This document shows positions 17,510 through 26,383 of a stretch of DNA of 50,127 bases, piece after piece. How positions within the stretch are numbered: the first letter of the stretch is position 1; each line of letters opens with the position of its first letter. Origin of the DNA: Thermoflexia bacterium (lineage in GTDB: Bacteria; Chloroflexota; Anaerolineae; B4-G1; DUEL01); the NCBI GenBank assembly GCA_011192125.1, contig DUEL01000036.1, positions 1 to 50,127 on the forward strand. Direction: 5' to 3'. Both the position numbers and the translations under genes were made by a program. A model generated the notes under the pieces. The model had not been told where the DNA came from and ran no database searches. It was given only the letters and a program-made list of their open reading frames with translations.

Positions 17510-18979
17510 TTGAGGGAGTGGACCGATCTAGCACTGGACACGGCCCGGGCACGGGGCGCGACCTACGCTGACATCCGCATCGTTCACCGGCGGGTCCAGC
17601 AGATCAGCGTGCGGGACGGAGCCGTCAACCTGCTGGCGGAACACGAGACGGTGGGCTTCGGCGTGCGGGTCATCGCCGACGGGGCGTGGGGGTTCGCCTC
17701 CAGTTCCCGTCTCACCCGGGAGGAGGTGCAGCGGGTGGCGGCGGAGGCGGTCGCCATCGCCCGCGCCAGCGCAGCCGTCGGCAAGGAGCCGGTGGACCTC
17801 GGCCCGCCGGAGGTCTACGTGGACACGTACCGTACCCCCTTCGAGATCGACCCCTTTGAGGTTCCCCTGGAGGAGAAACTGGCTCTGTTGTTGGCGGCCG
17901 ACGAGGCGATGCGGCGGGTCAAGGGGATCCGGGTGGCCCGAGGTAACTTGGTCGCCCAGCGGGACCGGAAGACCTTTGCCAGCACCGAGGGCTCCTTTAT
18001 TGAGCAGGAGATCACCGAGGTGGGTGGGGGGATCGTCGCCTACGCGGTGGACGAGACGGAGGTCCAGCAGCGTTCCTACCCCAATTCCTTCGGCCGCGAC
18101 CAACGGACCGGCGGGTGGGAGATCGTGCAGGCGATGGACCTGCCGGGGAACGCGGAGCGGATCGCCAGCGAGGCGGTGGCCCTCCTCACCGCCGATCCGT
18201 GCCCCTGCGAGGTGACCACCCTCATCCTCGGCCCCACGCAGTTGGCGCTACAGGTGCACGAGTCCTGTGGTCATCCTACGGAGTTAGACCGGGTGTTCGG
18301 GAGTGAGGCGGCCTACGCCGGCACCAGTTTCCTCACGCCGGACAAGTTGGGGACCTTCCGGTACGGCTCCCCGGTCGTCAACCTGACGGCCGACGCGACG
18401 GTGCCGGGCGGGTTGGGGACCTTCGGCTACGACGACGAAGGGGTGCCGGCCCGGCGGGTCCCCCTGGTGCGGGAGGGGATCTTCGTCGGCTACCTGACCT
18501 CGCGGGAGACGGCGGTCCGACTGGCGAAGATGCGCGGGGAAGACCCGGCGAAGGCCCGATCCGGCGGGGCGATGCGCGCCTCCGGATGGAACCGCATCCC
18601 CCTGATCCGGATGACCAACATCAACCTGGAGCCGGGGGAGTGGACCTTCGAGGACCTCATCGCCGACACGGAGCACGGCATTTATATGGAGACCAACCGA
18701 TCCTGGTCCATCGACGACAAGCGGCTCAACTTCCAGTTCGGCACCGAGATCGCCTACGAGATCAAGCGGGGGCGGATGGTCCGCCTGCTGAAGAACGCGA
18801 TCTACACCGGCATCACCCCCGAGTTCTGGGGCTCCTGCGACGCGGTCTGCAACGCCGACCATTGGAGGGTGTGGGGGACGCCGAACTGTGGCAAGGGGCA
18901 ACCGGGTCAGGTCGCCCACGTGGGCCACGGTGTCGCCCCGGCGCGGTTCCGGAACGTGCAGGTCGGAGTGAAGAAGTAG
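17510..18979 (+). CDS. tldD: metalloprotease TldD
   Basis: A 489-residue TldD/PmbA family protein with the zinc-binding motif HESCGH (HExxxH, residues 250-255) that distinguishes TldD from TldE. Other family hallmarks are GATYADIRIVHRR, RDGAVN, YDDEGVPARRVPLVREG and ETNRSWSIDDKRLNFQFG. It forms a heterodimer with TldE that trims unfolded or modified peptides, for example microcin B17 and CcdA in E. coli. I choose the TTG at 17510 because a GGGAGG ribosome binding site precedes it with 6-base spacing. Upstream in-frame ATGs lie in or beside the R2 repeat. Confidence 0.95.
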   Translation: MREWTDLALDTARARGATYADIRIVHRRVQQISVRDGAVNLLAEHETVGFGVRVIADGAWGFASSSRLTREEVQRVAAEAVAIARASAAVGKEPVDLGPPEVYVDTYRTPFEIDPFEVPLEEKLALLLAADEAMRRVKGIRVARGNLVAQRDRKTFASTEGSFIEQEITEVGGGIVAYAVDETEVQQRSYPNSFGRDQRTGGWEIVQAMDLPGNAERIASEAVALLTADPCPCEVTTLILGPTQLALQVHESCGHPTELDRVFGSEAAYAGTSFLTPDKLGTFRYGSPVVNLTADATVPGGLGTFGYDDEGVPARRVPLVREGIFVGYLTSRETAVRLAKMRGEDPAKARSGGAMRASGWNRIPLIRMTNINLEPGEWTFEDLIADTEHGIYMETNRSWSIDDKRLNFQFGTEIAYEIKRGRMVRLLKNAIYTGITPEFWGSCDAVCNADHWRVWGTPNCGKGQPGQVAHVGHGVAPARFRNVQVGVKK

Positions 18980-19045
18980 CGCGGGTTGGGAGGGGCGAGT
19001 CTCTGCCCCTTGCCCCCTGCATCTTGTGCATCTTTGGAGGGACCT

Positions 19046-20407
19046 ATGTTCGGCGAGAAGCGACTTCGGGGGATCGCGGAGCGGGTGTTGGCGGTCTCCG
19101 AGGCAGATGAGACAGAGGTGGTGGTCTTCGGGCTGGAGGAGCGGCTGACCCGCTTCGCCAACAACGCCATCCACCAGAACGTGGCGGAGACGAACGCGGC
19201 GGCGGTGATCCGTGTGGCGCTGGGGAGACGGGTCGGTGTGGCGACGACCAACGACCTGAGCGACGTCGGGCTGGAGCGGGCGGTGGAGCGGGCGACGGCG
19301 GCCGCCCGGCTCAGCCCGGAGGACCCCGACTATCCGGGGCTCCCCGAGCCGACCTCGGTGGGGCCGGTGGAGGCGTTCGACGAGCGGACGGCTGGATATA
19401 CCCCCGCCGACCGGGCGCGGGACGTGGGAGCGGTCTGCCGACGGGCGGAGGAGAGAGGGGTGATCGCCTCTGGAGCCTTCCGCACCGCCGTCCACGAGTT
19501 CGCCGTCGCCAACAGCCACGGCCTCTTCGCCTACCACCCCACGACCGTCGCCGACCTGACCACGGTGGCGATGACGGAGGACAGCGCGGGCTATGCCGCC
19601 GGGGCCGCCTGGAAGGTGGAGGAGGTGGATGTGGTCGGCCTGGGGATGGAGGCCATCGAGCGGGCGCTACGCGGGCGGAACCCCCAGCCCCTGAAGCCGG
19701 GGGTCTATCCGGTGGTCCTGGGGCCCCACGCCGTGGCGGACATCGTCGCCTTCATCACCCAGATGGCCGGAGCGATGCTGGTCGCCGAGGGGCGCAGTTG
19801 GATGACCGGCCGTCAGGGAGAACGGCTGATGTCCTCCGGGGTCTCTATCTGGGACGACGGGCGGGACCCCGGAGGCTGGCCCCTTCCTTTCGACTTTGAA
19901 GGGATGCCGCGCCAGCGGGTGGACATCGTGCGGGAAGGGGTGGTCGGCGAACCGGTGTACGACCGGCGGTGGGCCCGGAAGGAGGGAAAGGCCTCCACGG
20001 GCCACGCTCTCCCGCTGCTGAACCCCCTCTCGCCCTGGCTCAGCGGTGGAGCCGCGGGGCCGCTCCCCCTCCATCCGGTGATGGGCCCTGGGGAGCACAC
20101 CGTCGAGGAGATGGTCGCTTCCGTCAGCCGGGGGCTGTACGTGACCCGCTTCCACTACACGCGGGTGGTCCACCCCCGGGACGCGGTCATCACCGGGATG
20201 ACGCGGGATGGGACCTTCCTGATCGAGGACGGGGAGATCACGACGCCGGTGAAGAACCTCCGCTTCACCCAGAGTTACGTGGAGGCGCTGGCGGAGGTGG
20301 AGATGGTCGGATGTGACCTTTGCCGGGTGCGGACAGGGCTGGGCATCCTGCGCGCCCCCGCCCTCAAACTCCCCGCCTTCCACTTCACCGGCGCGACCAC
20401 GTTTTGA
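19046..20407 (+). CDS. pmbA: TldE/PmbA family protein
   Basis: A 453-residue partner of TldD, of the same fold but without the HExxxH zinc site, as expected for TldE. Visible family features are FANNAIHQNVAETNAAAVIRV, SHGLFAYH, a central glycine-rich block and VTRFHYTRVVHPRDAVITGM. It lies 66 bp after tldD on the same strand, and the two proteins should act together in the cytoplasm. The ATG at 19046 follows GGAGGG. An R1 hairpin with a T-run at 20436-20500 probably ends the transcript. Confidence 0.93.
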   Translation: MFGEKRLRGIAERVLAVSEADETEVVVFGLEERLTRFANNAIHQNVAETNAAAVIRVALGRRVGVATTNDLSDVGLERAVERATAAARLSPEDPDYPGLPEPTSVGPVEAFDERTAGYTPADRARDVGAVCRRAEERGVIASGAFRTAVHEFAVANSHGLFAYHPTTVADLTTVAMTEDSAGYAAGAAWKVEEVDVVGLGMEAIERALRGRNPQPLKPGVYPVVLGPHAVADIVAFITQMAGAMLVAEGRSWMTGRQGERLMSSGVSIWDDGRDPGGWPLPFDFEGMPRQRVDIVREGVVGEPVYDRRWARKEGKASTGHALPLLNPLSPWLSGGAAGPLPLHPVMGPGEHTVEEMVASVSRGLYVTRFHYTRVVHPRDAVITGMTRDGTFLIEDGEITTPVKNLRFTQSYVEALAEVEMVGCDLCRVRTGLGILRAPALKLPAFHFTGATTF

Positions 20408-20435
20408 TCTCTACCGCAGAGACTCCCTCCGTTCC

Positions 20436-20500
20436 ACCACAGAGGCACGGAGGGCGCAGAGTTTTCGTTTCTCTGTGCCCTCTGCGCCTCTGTGGTTTTT
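20436..20500 (+). terminator. R1 palindrome acting as a probable intrinsic terminator of tldD-tldE
   Basis: Two 26-bp arms (20436-20461 and 20471-20496) are complementary at 23 of 26 positions, with a short loop, and TTTTT follows at 20496-20500. This combines an R1 repeat with a good Rho-independent terminator layout. Confidence 0.7.
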
Positions 20501-20529
20501 ATTTTCGAAACGAAACGCTCACTAATCGA

Positions 20530-20558
20530 TTGACAACGATCACCCCTTGTGGTATCAT
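20530..20558 (+). promoter_or_regulatory. promoter of the DeoR-type gene (leaderless layout)
   Basis: A perfect TTGACA (20530-20535) and TATCAT (20553-20558) are 17 bp apart. The ATG at 20568 starts 9 bases after the -10, so the mRNA should have almost no leader. Confidence 0.75.
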
Positions 20559-20567
20559 AACTTTTGT

Positions 20568-21323
20568 ATGGAAAGCGGCGAGGGAAGGCAGACGGCCCGG
20601 CGGCGGGCGGCGATCCTGCGGTTGTTGAACGAAAGGGGGTCCGTCCGCGTGGTGGATCTGGAGGCCCTCTTCGGGGTCTCCGCTCCGACCGTCCGGCGGG
20701 ACCTGGCGTGGCTGACCCAACAGGGGCTGGCCCGGCGGGTGCGTGGAGGGGCGGTGGCGGTCGGCGCGGAGCCCTCCGCCCCGCTAGGCCCCATCGCCGC
20801 GCGGATCGGGCGGGCCGCTGCCCAGATGGTGCAGGAGGGAGAGACGATCTTCCTCGGCCCTGGACGCCTCACCCTGGCGTTGGCCCACGCGCTGGACGGC
20901 ATCGGCCGCCTCACGGTGGTCACCAACGGGCTGGAGGTAGCCCAGGCGGTCGCCCGGAATACCTCATACACCCTCATCCTTACCGGTGGGCAACTGAACC
21001 GGTCGGAGGGAGGGCTGGAGGGGCCGCTGGCCCGGGCCTCGCTGGAGGGCCTGCGGGCAGACCGGGTCTTCCTCGAACTGAGCGGGATCGACGCCCTGGA
21101 AGGCCTCACCGACGACAGCCTCTCCCAGGCGGAACTGGCCCGCCTCCTCCTCGGCCTCGCCGCCCAGCGGGTGGTCCTGGTCGATCCGGAGCGGGTGGGG
21201 CGGGTGGCCGCAGCCTACATCGGGCCCGCCTCCGAAGCTGACGTGGTCGTCACCGCGCGCGAGGCGGATTCCGCCCCCCTGTGGGACCTCGCCGAGGCAG
21301 GGGTGAAAGTGGTGCTGGCATGA
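20568..21323 (+). CDS. DeoR family transcriptional regulator
   Basis: A 251-residue regulator. The N-terminal winged helix has ARRRAAILRLLNERGSVRVVDL and GVSAPTVRRDLAWLTQQGLARRVRGGA, the DeoR pattern. The C-terminal sugar-phosphate sensor domain has GETIFLGPGRLTLALAHAL, TVVTNGLEVA and LTGGQLN. The ligand is probably a phosphorylated sugar (family knowledge). It is 32 bp upstream of the MalK-type ATPase gene and probably regulates it. The ATG at 20568 fits the leaderless promoter. An in-frame upstream ATG at 20547 would precede the -10 and is unlikely. Confidence 0.9.
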   Translation: MESGEGRQTARRRAAILRLLNERGSVRVVDLEALFGVSAPTVRRDLAWLTQQGLARRVRGGAVAVGAEPSAPLGPIAARIGRAAAQMVQEGETIFLGPGRLTLALAHALDGIGRLTVVTNGLEVAQAVARNTSYTLILTGGQLNRSEGGLEGPLARASLEGLRADRVFLELSGIDALEGLTDDSLSQAELARLLLGLAAQRVVLVDPERVGRVAAAYIGPASEADVVVTAREADSAPLWDLAEAGVKVVLA

Positions 21324-21355
21324 CGCGGAACACGTGATACGTTAGGGAGGGAAGA

Positions 21356-22456
21356 ATGGCAAGTGTAACCTATGAGCACGTGACCAAACGGTTCGGAGAC
21401 GTGATCGCGGTCAACGACCTGAACATCCACATTGAAGACGGGGAGTTTCTGGTCTTCGTCGGCCCGTCCGGCTGCGGGAAGACCACTTCCCTGCGGCTTC
21501 TGGCGGGGCTGGAAGAGGTCACCGAGGGGAACATCTACATCGGCGATCGGCTGGTCAACGACGTGCCGCCGAAGGACCGGGACATCGCGATGGTCTTCCA
21601 GTCCTACGCCCTCTACCCCCATATGAGCGTGTACGACAACATGGCCTTCGGCTTGCGGCTGCGGAAGGTCCCCAAGAAGGAAATCGACCGGCGGGTGCGG
21701 GAGGCGGCCCGCATCCTGGGCATTGAGGAGCTGTTGGACCGGAAGCCCAAGCAGCTCTCCGGTGGGCAGCGGCAGCGGGTGGCGGTGGGCCGGGCCATCG
21801 TGCGGGACCCGGCGGTCTTCCTGATGGACGAGCCCCTCTCCAACCTGGATGCCAAACTCCGCGTCCAGGCCCGCGCCGAGATCAGCAAACTTCACCAGCG
21901 ACTGGGCACCACCTTCATCTACGTCACCCACGACCAGGTGGAGGCGATGACGATGGGGACCCGCATCGCGGTGCTGAACGCCGGGGTCCTTCAGCAGTTG
22001 GATACCCCCCAGAACCTGTACGACTATCCGACCAACCTCTTCGTCGCCGGATTCATCGGCAGCCCGGCGATGAACTTCTTCGACGCCACCCTGGTCGAAC
22101 GGGATGGTAAGGTCCACATCGACACCGGCGACTTCATCGTCCCCATCCCCGACGACCGCCAGGAGACCTATCGGCCGCACCTGGGCAAGGAGGTGGTCTT
22201 CGGCATCCGACCCGAGGACGTGCACGATCCGGAGTACGCCCCGCCCGGCATCAAGAGGGCCCCCATCGAGGCGATGGTGACGGTGACGGAGTTGATGGGG
22301 AACGAGGTCATCGTCCACCTGGAGACGGATCGGTTCGAGTTCCTGGGCCGCTTCGACCCCCGCACCTCCGCCACCGTCGGCACGAGGATGACCGCCGTTT
22401 TCGATATGGACCGGATGCACCTGTTCGACAAGGAGACGGAGAAAGCGATCCGGTAG
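21356..22456 (+). CDS. sugar ABC transporter ATP-binding protein (MalK/UgpC/MsiK type)
   Basis: A 366-residue importer ATPase. Walker A is GPSGCGKTT (36-44), the Q-loop is in [17 protein letters not shown], the signature is LSGGQRQR, Walker B plus D-loop is [15 protein letters not shown] and the H-loop is in [13 protein letters not shown]. The last 130 residues are the TOBE/regulatory domain ([14 protein letters not shown]). No permease or binding-protein gene is near, so it is probably a shared ATPase serving several sugar importers, as MsiK does in Streptomyces (inference). GGGAGGG precedes the ATG. Confidence 0.95.
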   Translation: MASVTYEHVTKRFGDVIAVNDLNIHIEDGEFLVFVGPSGCGKTTSLRLLAGLEEVTEGNIYIGDRLVNDVPPKDRDIAMVFQSYALYPHMSVYDNMAFGLRLRKVPKKEIDRRVREAARILGIEELLDRKPKQLSGGQRQRVAVGRAIVRDPAVFLMDEPLSNLDAKLRVQARAEISKLHQRLGTTFIYVTHDQVEAMTMGTRIAVLNAGVLQQLDTPQNLYDYPTNLFVAGFIGSPAMNFFDATLVERDGKVHIDTGDFIVPIPDDRQETYRPHLGKEVVFGIRPEDVHDPEYAPPGIKRAPIEAMVTVTELMGNEVIVHLETDRFEFLGRFDPRTSATVGTRMTAVFDMDRMHLFDKETEKAIR

Positions 22457-22467
22457 GTTGGGTTTTC

Positions 22468-22547
22468 ACCACAGAGACACAGAGGGCACAGAGTTTGTCT
22501 CTGAAATCTGGGGATTCTCCGTGTCCTCCGTGTCTCTGTGGTTTTTT
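22468..22547 (+). terminator. R1 palindrome between convergent genes, probable terminator
   Basis: Arms at 22468-22493 and 22517-22542 are complementary at 23 of 26 positions. A TTTTTT run follows (22542-22547). It is 11 bp after the ATPase gene and 2 bp from the stop of the convergent glycosyltransferase gene. An A-rich side is absent, so it should work mainly for rightward transcripts. Confidence 0.65.
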
Positions 22548-22549
22548 AA

Positions 22550-24478
22550 CTACGGGCGCACGAGGATGTTCCCCAGAGCGAGGGAATCTCCGACGATCTC
22601 TCCCCCCACCACGATCGGCAACCGCTGGCCCGTGTCGATGTGGTACAGGCCGACGGAGAGGGTGTACTCGCCCGCGGGGAGGTCCTCCGGCAGCAGGACC
22701 CCGTGCCGGTCGATGATCCGTTGTCCGGGCGACCAGGCCGGGGTGGGCAGGAGGTCGCCCATCGGCTCGGCGTCCCTCTGGGCGACCAGGTTCCCCGCTC
22801 CGTCGAGCAGGTGGAGAAAGACCTTGTACCGCTCCGGCACCGGTCCATCGGCCTCCCAGAAGAGGGTCACCGGGATCACCTCTCCCGGCGCGAACGGTCC
22901 CTCGCCCACACCGTACCCCAGCAGACGGATCGCCTCCCCGAAGCGGGCGTCCAGCCGGACCGCGGGCTCCTCCGGCAATGGGGCCAGCCCGTAGGTCACC
23001 ACCCGCACGTTGCCGTACCACCGGCTCCCGGCGGGATAGGCGTGGGTCGCCAGCCACCCCTCCACCAGCCGTTCGGGGTCGGCCTCCACGTCCCCCCAGT
23101 AGAGGACGAAGAGGCGGCGGTGAGACGCAGCGATCCCTTCCAGTTCTGCATACACCTCCTCGGCGCGGGGCGGACGCTGGCGGGGGATCGGATAGACCGG
23201 CACGCCGTCTCGGTAGTAGTAGGTGAAGACCTCCCACTGGTTGGGGGCGTCGAGCAGGATGCCGTCCCCCGGCCGCTCGGCGGTCCGGATGTCGGCGGCG
23301 ATCTGGCGGTAGTCGTCCCGGGCGTAGGCGGGGTCGAAGTAGAGGTTGTGGAGGGAGGGGAGGAAGGTGGTAGTGAAAAGAAGAGCGTAAAGCGTCAGGC
23401 GTGAGACGTCAAACGTCAAGCGTGGAACCTGCAACTTGAGACCTGAAATCCGTCCTCCAGTCTCCACTGCCCGGAACGCGAGATAGGACAGTCGCTCCAC
23501 CCCGTGGGCTAACAGGAGGCAGAAGGGAGGCAGTGCGGTCAGGAGGAACTTAAGGTAGGTGGGCTTATAGAGATCGAGGGCGAAGATCAGACCGATGGGG
23601 AGCAGCAGCCAGAGGATGAGGGTCGCCACCGGGCCGATCCGCCCCCGCTGGGGCCACAGCCCGGCGATGAGCAGTCCCCCGGCGAGAATCAACCCCCGGC
23701 GGGCCGCCGTCGCCTCCAGCGTGATCCCTGCAGCCAGCGCCCGGAACACGTCCACCAGGGCGTCCCCGATCCGGTAGTCCCGCTCGGCCGAGGGCCATGT
23801 GGTGACGGAACGGACGGCGGTGGGGAGCCAGGGGAGGAAGAGCAGGAGCACCGCTGCCTGGAGGCCAACCCAGCCAGCCAGGTACCGCCAGCCCTGCCGC
23901 CCCTTCGTGAGCCACCACCCCAGAAAGAGCAGGTTGTGGACCAGCAGGACGGAGGGGAAGGCGTAGTGGGTGTAGAGGCCTCCCCCGGCTGAGAGGACGT
24001 AGCCAATGGAAAGAGGGAGGGTGGGGCGGCGTGCGAGGCGGACCAACAGGTAGGTGGAGAGGGCGGAAAGGAGCCCCAGGAGAGCGTACATCCGCGCCTC
24101 CTGGGAGTAGTAGACGGAGAACGGAGAGAGGGCGAGCAGGAGGGCCGCTCCCAGGCCGGCCTGCTCTCCCAGCAGGTCCCGCCCCAGGGCGTAGACCACC
24201 GCCACGGTTAGGACGCCGCAGAGGGCGGAGAGGGCGCGGAGGGCGAACTCGCTGTCGCCCATCGGCATCCGCCAGTAGTGGAGCAGGAGGTAGTAGCCAG
24301 GGGGATGGATGTCCCCTCCGGCGGCGGCGAGGATAAGGGGAACGGTCCGCTCGGCGGCGCGGGCGGCGTTCCCCTCGTCGTTCCAGAAGGATTGGGCGTC
24401 CAGCCGATAGAAGCGAAGTCCCGTCGCGAGGAGGAGAAGAAGCAAGAGGCGAGAGGCAAGATACAGGCGGCGGCTCAC
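22550..24478 (-). CDS. membrane glycosyltransferase, GT39/ArnT-like
   Basis: A 642-residue protein with about 10-12 membrane spans and a soluble C-terminal domain of about 230 residues. After the first span comes the loop SFWNDEGNAARAAE with the acidic pair Asp34-Glu35, then GDIHPPGYYLLLHYW, as in polyprenol-phosphate-sugar-dependent mannosyltransferases. It likely transfers a sugar on the outer face of the membrane. I choose GTG at 24478 (GGAGTCGGG upstream). An ATG at 24541 would add 21 residues, many of them encoded by an R1 repeat arm. The C-terminal domain looks like a beta-sandwich (inference). Confidence 0.85.
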   Translation of the reverse strand: MSRRLYLASRLLLLLLLATGLRFYRLDAQSFWNDEGNAARAAERTVPLILAAAGGDIHPPGYYLLLHYWRMPMGDSEFALRALSALCGVLTVAVVYALGRDLLGEQAGLGAALLLALSPFSVYYSQEARMYALLGLLSALSTYLLVRLARRPTLPLSIGYVLSAGGGLYTHYAFPSVLLVHNLLFLGWWLTKGRQGWRYLAGWVGLQAAVLLLFLPWLPTAVRSVTTWPSAERDYRIGDALVDVFRALAAGITLEATAARRGLILAGGLLIAGLWPQRGRIGPVATLILWLLLPIGLIFALDLYKPTYLKFLLTALPPFCLLLAHGVERLSYLAFRAVETGGRISGLKLQVPRLTFDVSRLTLYALLFTTTFLPSLHNLYFDPAYARDDYRQIAADIRTAERPGDGILLDAPNQWEVFTYYYRDGVPVYPIPRQRPPRAEEVYAELEGIAASHRRLFVLYWGDVEADPERLVEGWLATHAYPAGSRWYGNVRVVTYGLAPLPEEPAVRLDARFGEAIRLLGYGVGEGPFAPGEVIPVTLFWEADGPVPERYKVFLHLLDGAGNLVAQRDAEPMGDLLPTPAWSPGQRIIDRHGVLLPEDLPAGEYTLSVGLYHIDTGQRLPIVVGGEIVGDSLALGNILVRP

Positions 24479-24504
24479 CGTTCCCGACTCCTCATCGCTT
24501 TCCC

Positions 24505-24736
24505 ACCACAGAGACACAGGGGACACAGAGAACCTTCTCAAATCTAATCATCTGACACTTGGGAAGGGAGCCTCCCGCAGGTTCCCTGCGGCGCACCTCA
24601 GCGCGCCGTACAGGGTGCTCTGGCTGGTCATTTGTGCCGTCAAACCGTGCATTAACCTGCGGGAGGCTGGCAAACTGTCAGGTGGTCAGTTCTCAAATAT
24701 ATGGAGAGGACCCTGTGCCCTCCGTTCCTCTGTGGT
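24505..24736. repeat. R1 palindrome split by an R2 element
   Basis: The left R1 arm is 24505-24530 and the right arm is 24711-24736. In intact copies the loop is 9-23 bp, but here 180 bp separate the arms and that interval contains R2 copy B. This looks like insertion of R2 into an R1 loop. The right arm ends 4 bp before the stop of the DUF885 gene. Confidence 0.65.
24552..24682. repeat. R2 MITE-like repeat, copy B (inverted relative to copy A)
   Basis: This 131-bp element begins CTGACACTTGGG and ends CAAACTGTCAGG, so it carries terminal inverted repeats. Its reverse complement aligns with 17322-17453 end to end. Shared blocks include GCCTCCCGCAGGTTAATGCACGG and the central inverted GGCGCRC..GYGCGCC. 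It sits between two R1 arms. Confidence 0.8.
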
Positions 24737-24739
24737 ATT

Positions 24740-26383
24740 CTACTTCCCCAGCAGCCGCATCCGCATCAGCCGGGGCGGGAGGCTGCCGCAGCCCAGGATG
24801 GCGTCGTGGATCTCCCGGAGCGAGGCCCCGGGGTTGGCCCGCTTGAACTCCTCCACCAACTTCAGGATCGCCAGTTTCCCCATCAGGTAGGACTGGGGTT
24901 GGGTGGGGGTCTGGGTGTAGCGGCGCACCTCGGCCAGGGCGTTGGTCGGCTCCAGTTTGCACTCCTTCACCAGGAAGTCCACCGCCTCGTCCACCGACAT
25001 CCCCCGCGTGTGGAGCGAGACGTCGAGGATGATGCGGGCGGCGCGCCACAACTGGTCGGAGAGCCGACTCAGCCGCTGGATGGGCTGGGCGATGTACCCC
25101 AGTTGCTCCATCATCTCCTCGCAGTAGAAGGCCCAACCCTCGATGAAGAGGGTGGCGAGGAAGGAGCCCATCCGTCGGGGAATCGTCTCCTGTCGGTTGG
25201 CCCAGATCAGTTGCAGGTGGTGGCCCGGATACGCCTCGTGCAGGGCGGTGACGGGCAATTTGGGCCGGGCGTGGCCCTTCAGTTTCTGCTCCTGCACCTC
25301 GGGGGGATCGTTCGGATCTACAGGAGTGACCAAGAAGATCCCCTCTTGCTTCTTCTCGAAGATGCCGGGGGGCATGTAGGCGGCGTAGGGGATGAGGGGA
25401 CGCAGGTAGGTGGGGGTCTCGATGATGCGCAGCGTCTCCCCCTCCGGAATGGTAGCGATCTCGTGGTCGATCACGTACTGGCGAGCCTCGGCCATCGCCT
25501 GCTCGTAGGCCTCCAACAGCCCCTCCGCCGTCGGATGGTCCGCCTTCGCCTCCTCCAACAGGTCCTCCACCGACCGGTTGGGGTCGATCTCCCGCGCCAC
25601 CGCTTCCATCTGGGCCTTCGTCTGGTGGAACTGCTCCCAGCCGGTCTGAAGGAGTTGGTCGGCGTCGTAGTCCACCATGTGCTGCTCGCGCAGGATCTCG
25701 TCGAACAGATCCTTCCCCACGGCGAAATCCCCGGTTGCCTGGGGCAGGACCTCGTTCTCCAGGAAGTCGGCGAACGCCTGGATCGCCTGCGCCGCCCTCT
25801 GCCCGGCCTCGGTCAGGTCCTGCTGCAGGTCGGGAGCGGCCTCCGCGGCCATCGCGGGCAGCAGGCCGACGAAGAGGCCCGGGGCCTGTTTGGCCTGCTC
25901 CAGAGCGACCTCCGCCCAGACGCGGGGGATCCGCTCCGGGATCAGGTTGGCCTGGGCTTCCTTCAGCACCCGGGGGGCTTCCCGCACCCGGCCCAGCGCT
26001 GAGCGGAGCCGATCTGGCAGAGGGGCGAAGTCGCGGATGATGAGGGAGAAGACCCCGCCCAGCACCTCCTCCAGGTAGTCGCCGGGGTTCCGTCGGTGGC
26101 TTTGGATCTTCTCGTAGGAGCGGACGAACGAGTCGAAGATATGGGTCACCAGGGTGTGGTCGATGCGCCCGTCGAGGCTGAAGTCCGAGGGGTCCATCCC
26201 GCGGATCTCTGCCAGGGCCGCCTTGACCTCCTCGTGCTCCGCTTCCAGCGCTTCCAGCGACCGGTCGCCCAGGCGGTCGTCCCATCGATGGTCGCCCAGT
26301 TGGGTTGCCGCGACGGGGTTGAGTTCCAGGAATCGTTCCAGCCATTCCTCCGCACGTCGGTAGAACCTGCTTTCGCTGCTCAT
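24740..26383 (-). CDS. DUF885 family protein (metallopeptidase-like)
   Basis: A 547-residue DUF885 protein, largely helical. It carries the family's HExxPGHH motif, HEAYPGHHLQ (His382, Glu383, His388, His389), plus EGWAFYCEEMMEQLGY about 35 residues later, which supplies the third ligand region as in M32-like peptidases. Characterised family members are few, so peptidase activity is inferred. No signal peptide is visible, so a cytoplasmic site is likely. The ATG at 26383 has GGAGAACA upstream and overlaps the preceding gene by 4 bp, which ties it to the two membrane paralogs in one operon. Confidence 0.88.
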   Translation of the reverse strand: MSSESRFYRRAEEWLERFLELNPVAATQLGDHRWDDRLGDRSLEALEAEHEEVKAALAEIRGMDPSDFSLDGRIDHTLVTHIFDSFVRSYEKIQSHRRNPGDYLEEVLGGVFSLIIRDFAPLPDRLRSALGRVREAPRVLKEAQANLIPERIPRVWAEVALEQAKQAPGLFVGLLPAMAAEAAPDLQQDLTEAGQRAAQAIQAFADFLENEVLPQATGDFAVGKDLFDEILREQHMVDYDADQLLQTGWEQFHQTKAQMEAVAREIDPNRSVEDLLEEAKADHPTAEGLLEAYEQAMAEARQYVIDHEIATIPEGETLRIIETPTYLRPLIPYAAYMPPGIFEKKQEGIFLVTPVDPNDPPEVQEQKLKGHARPKLPVTALHEAYPGHHLQLIWANRQETIPRRMGSFLATLFIEGWAFYCEEMMEQLGYIAQPIQRLSRLSDQLWRAARIILDVSLHTRGMSVDEAVDFLVKECKLEPTNALAEVRRYTQTPTQPQSYLMGKLAILKLVEEFKRANPGASLREIHDAILGCGSLPPRLMRMRLLGK

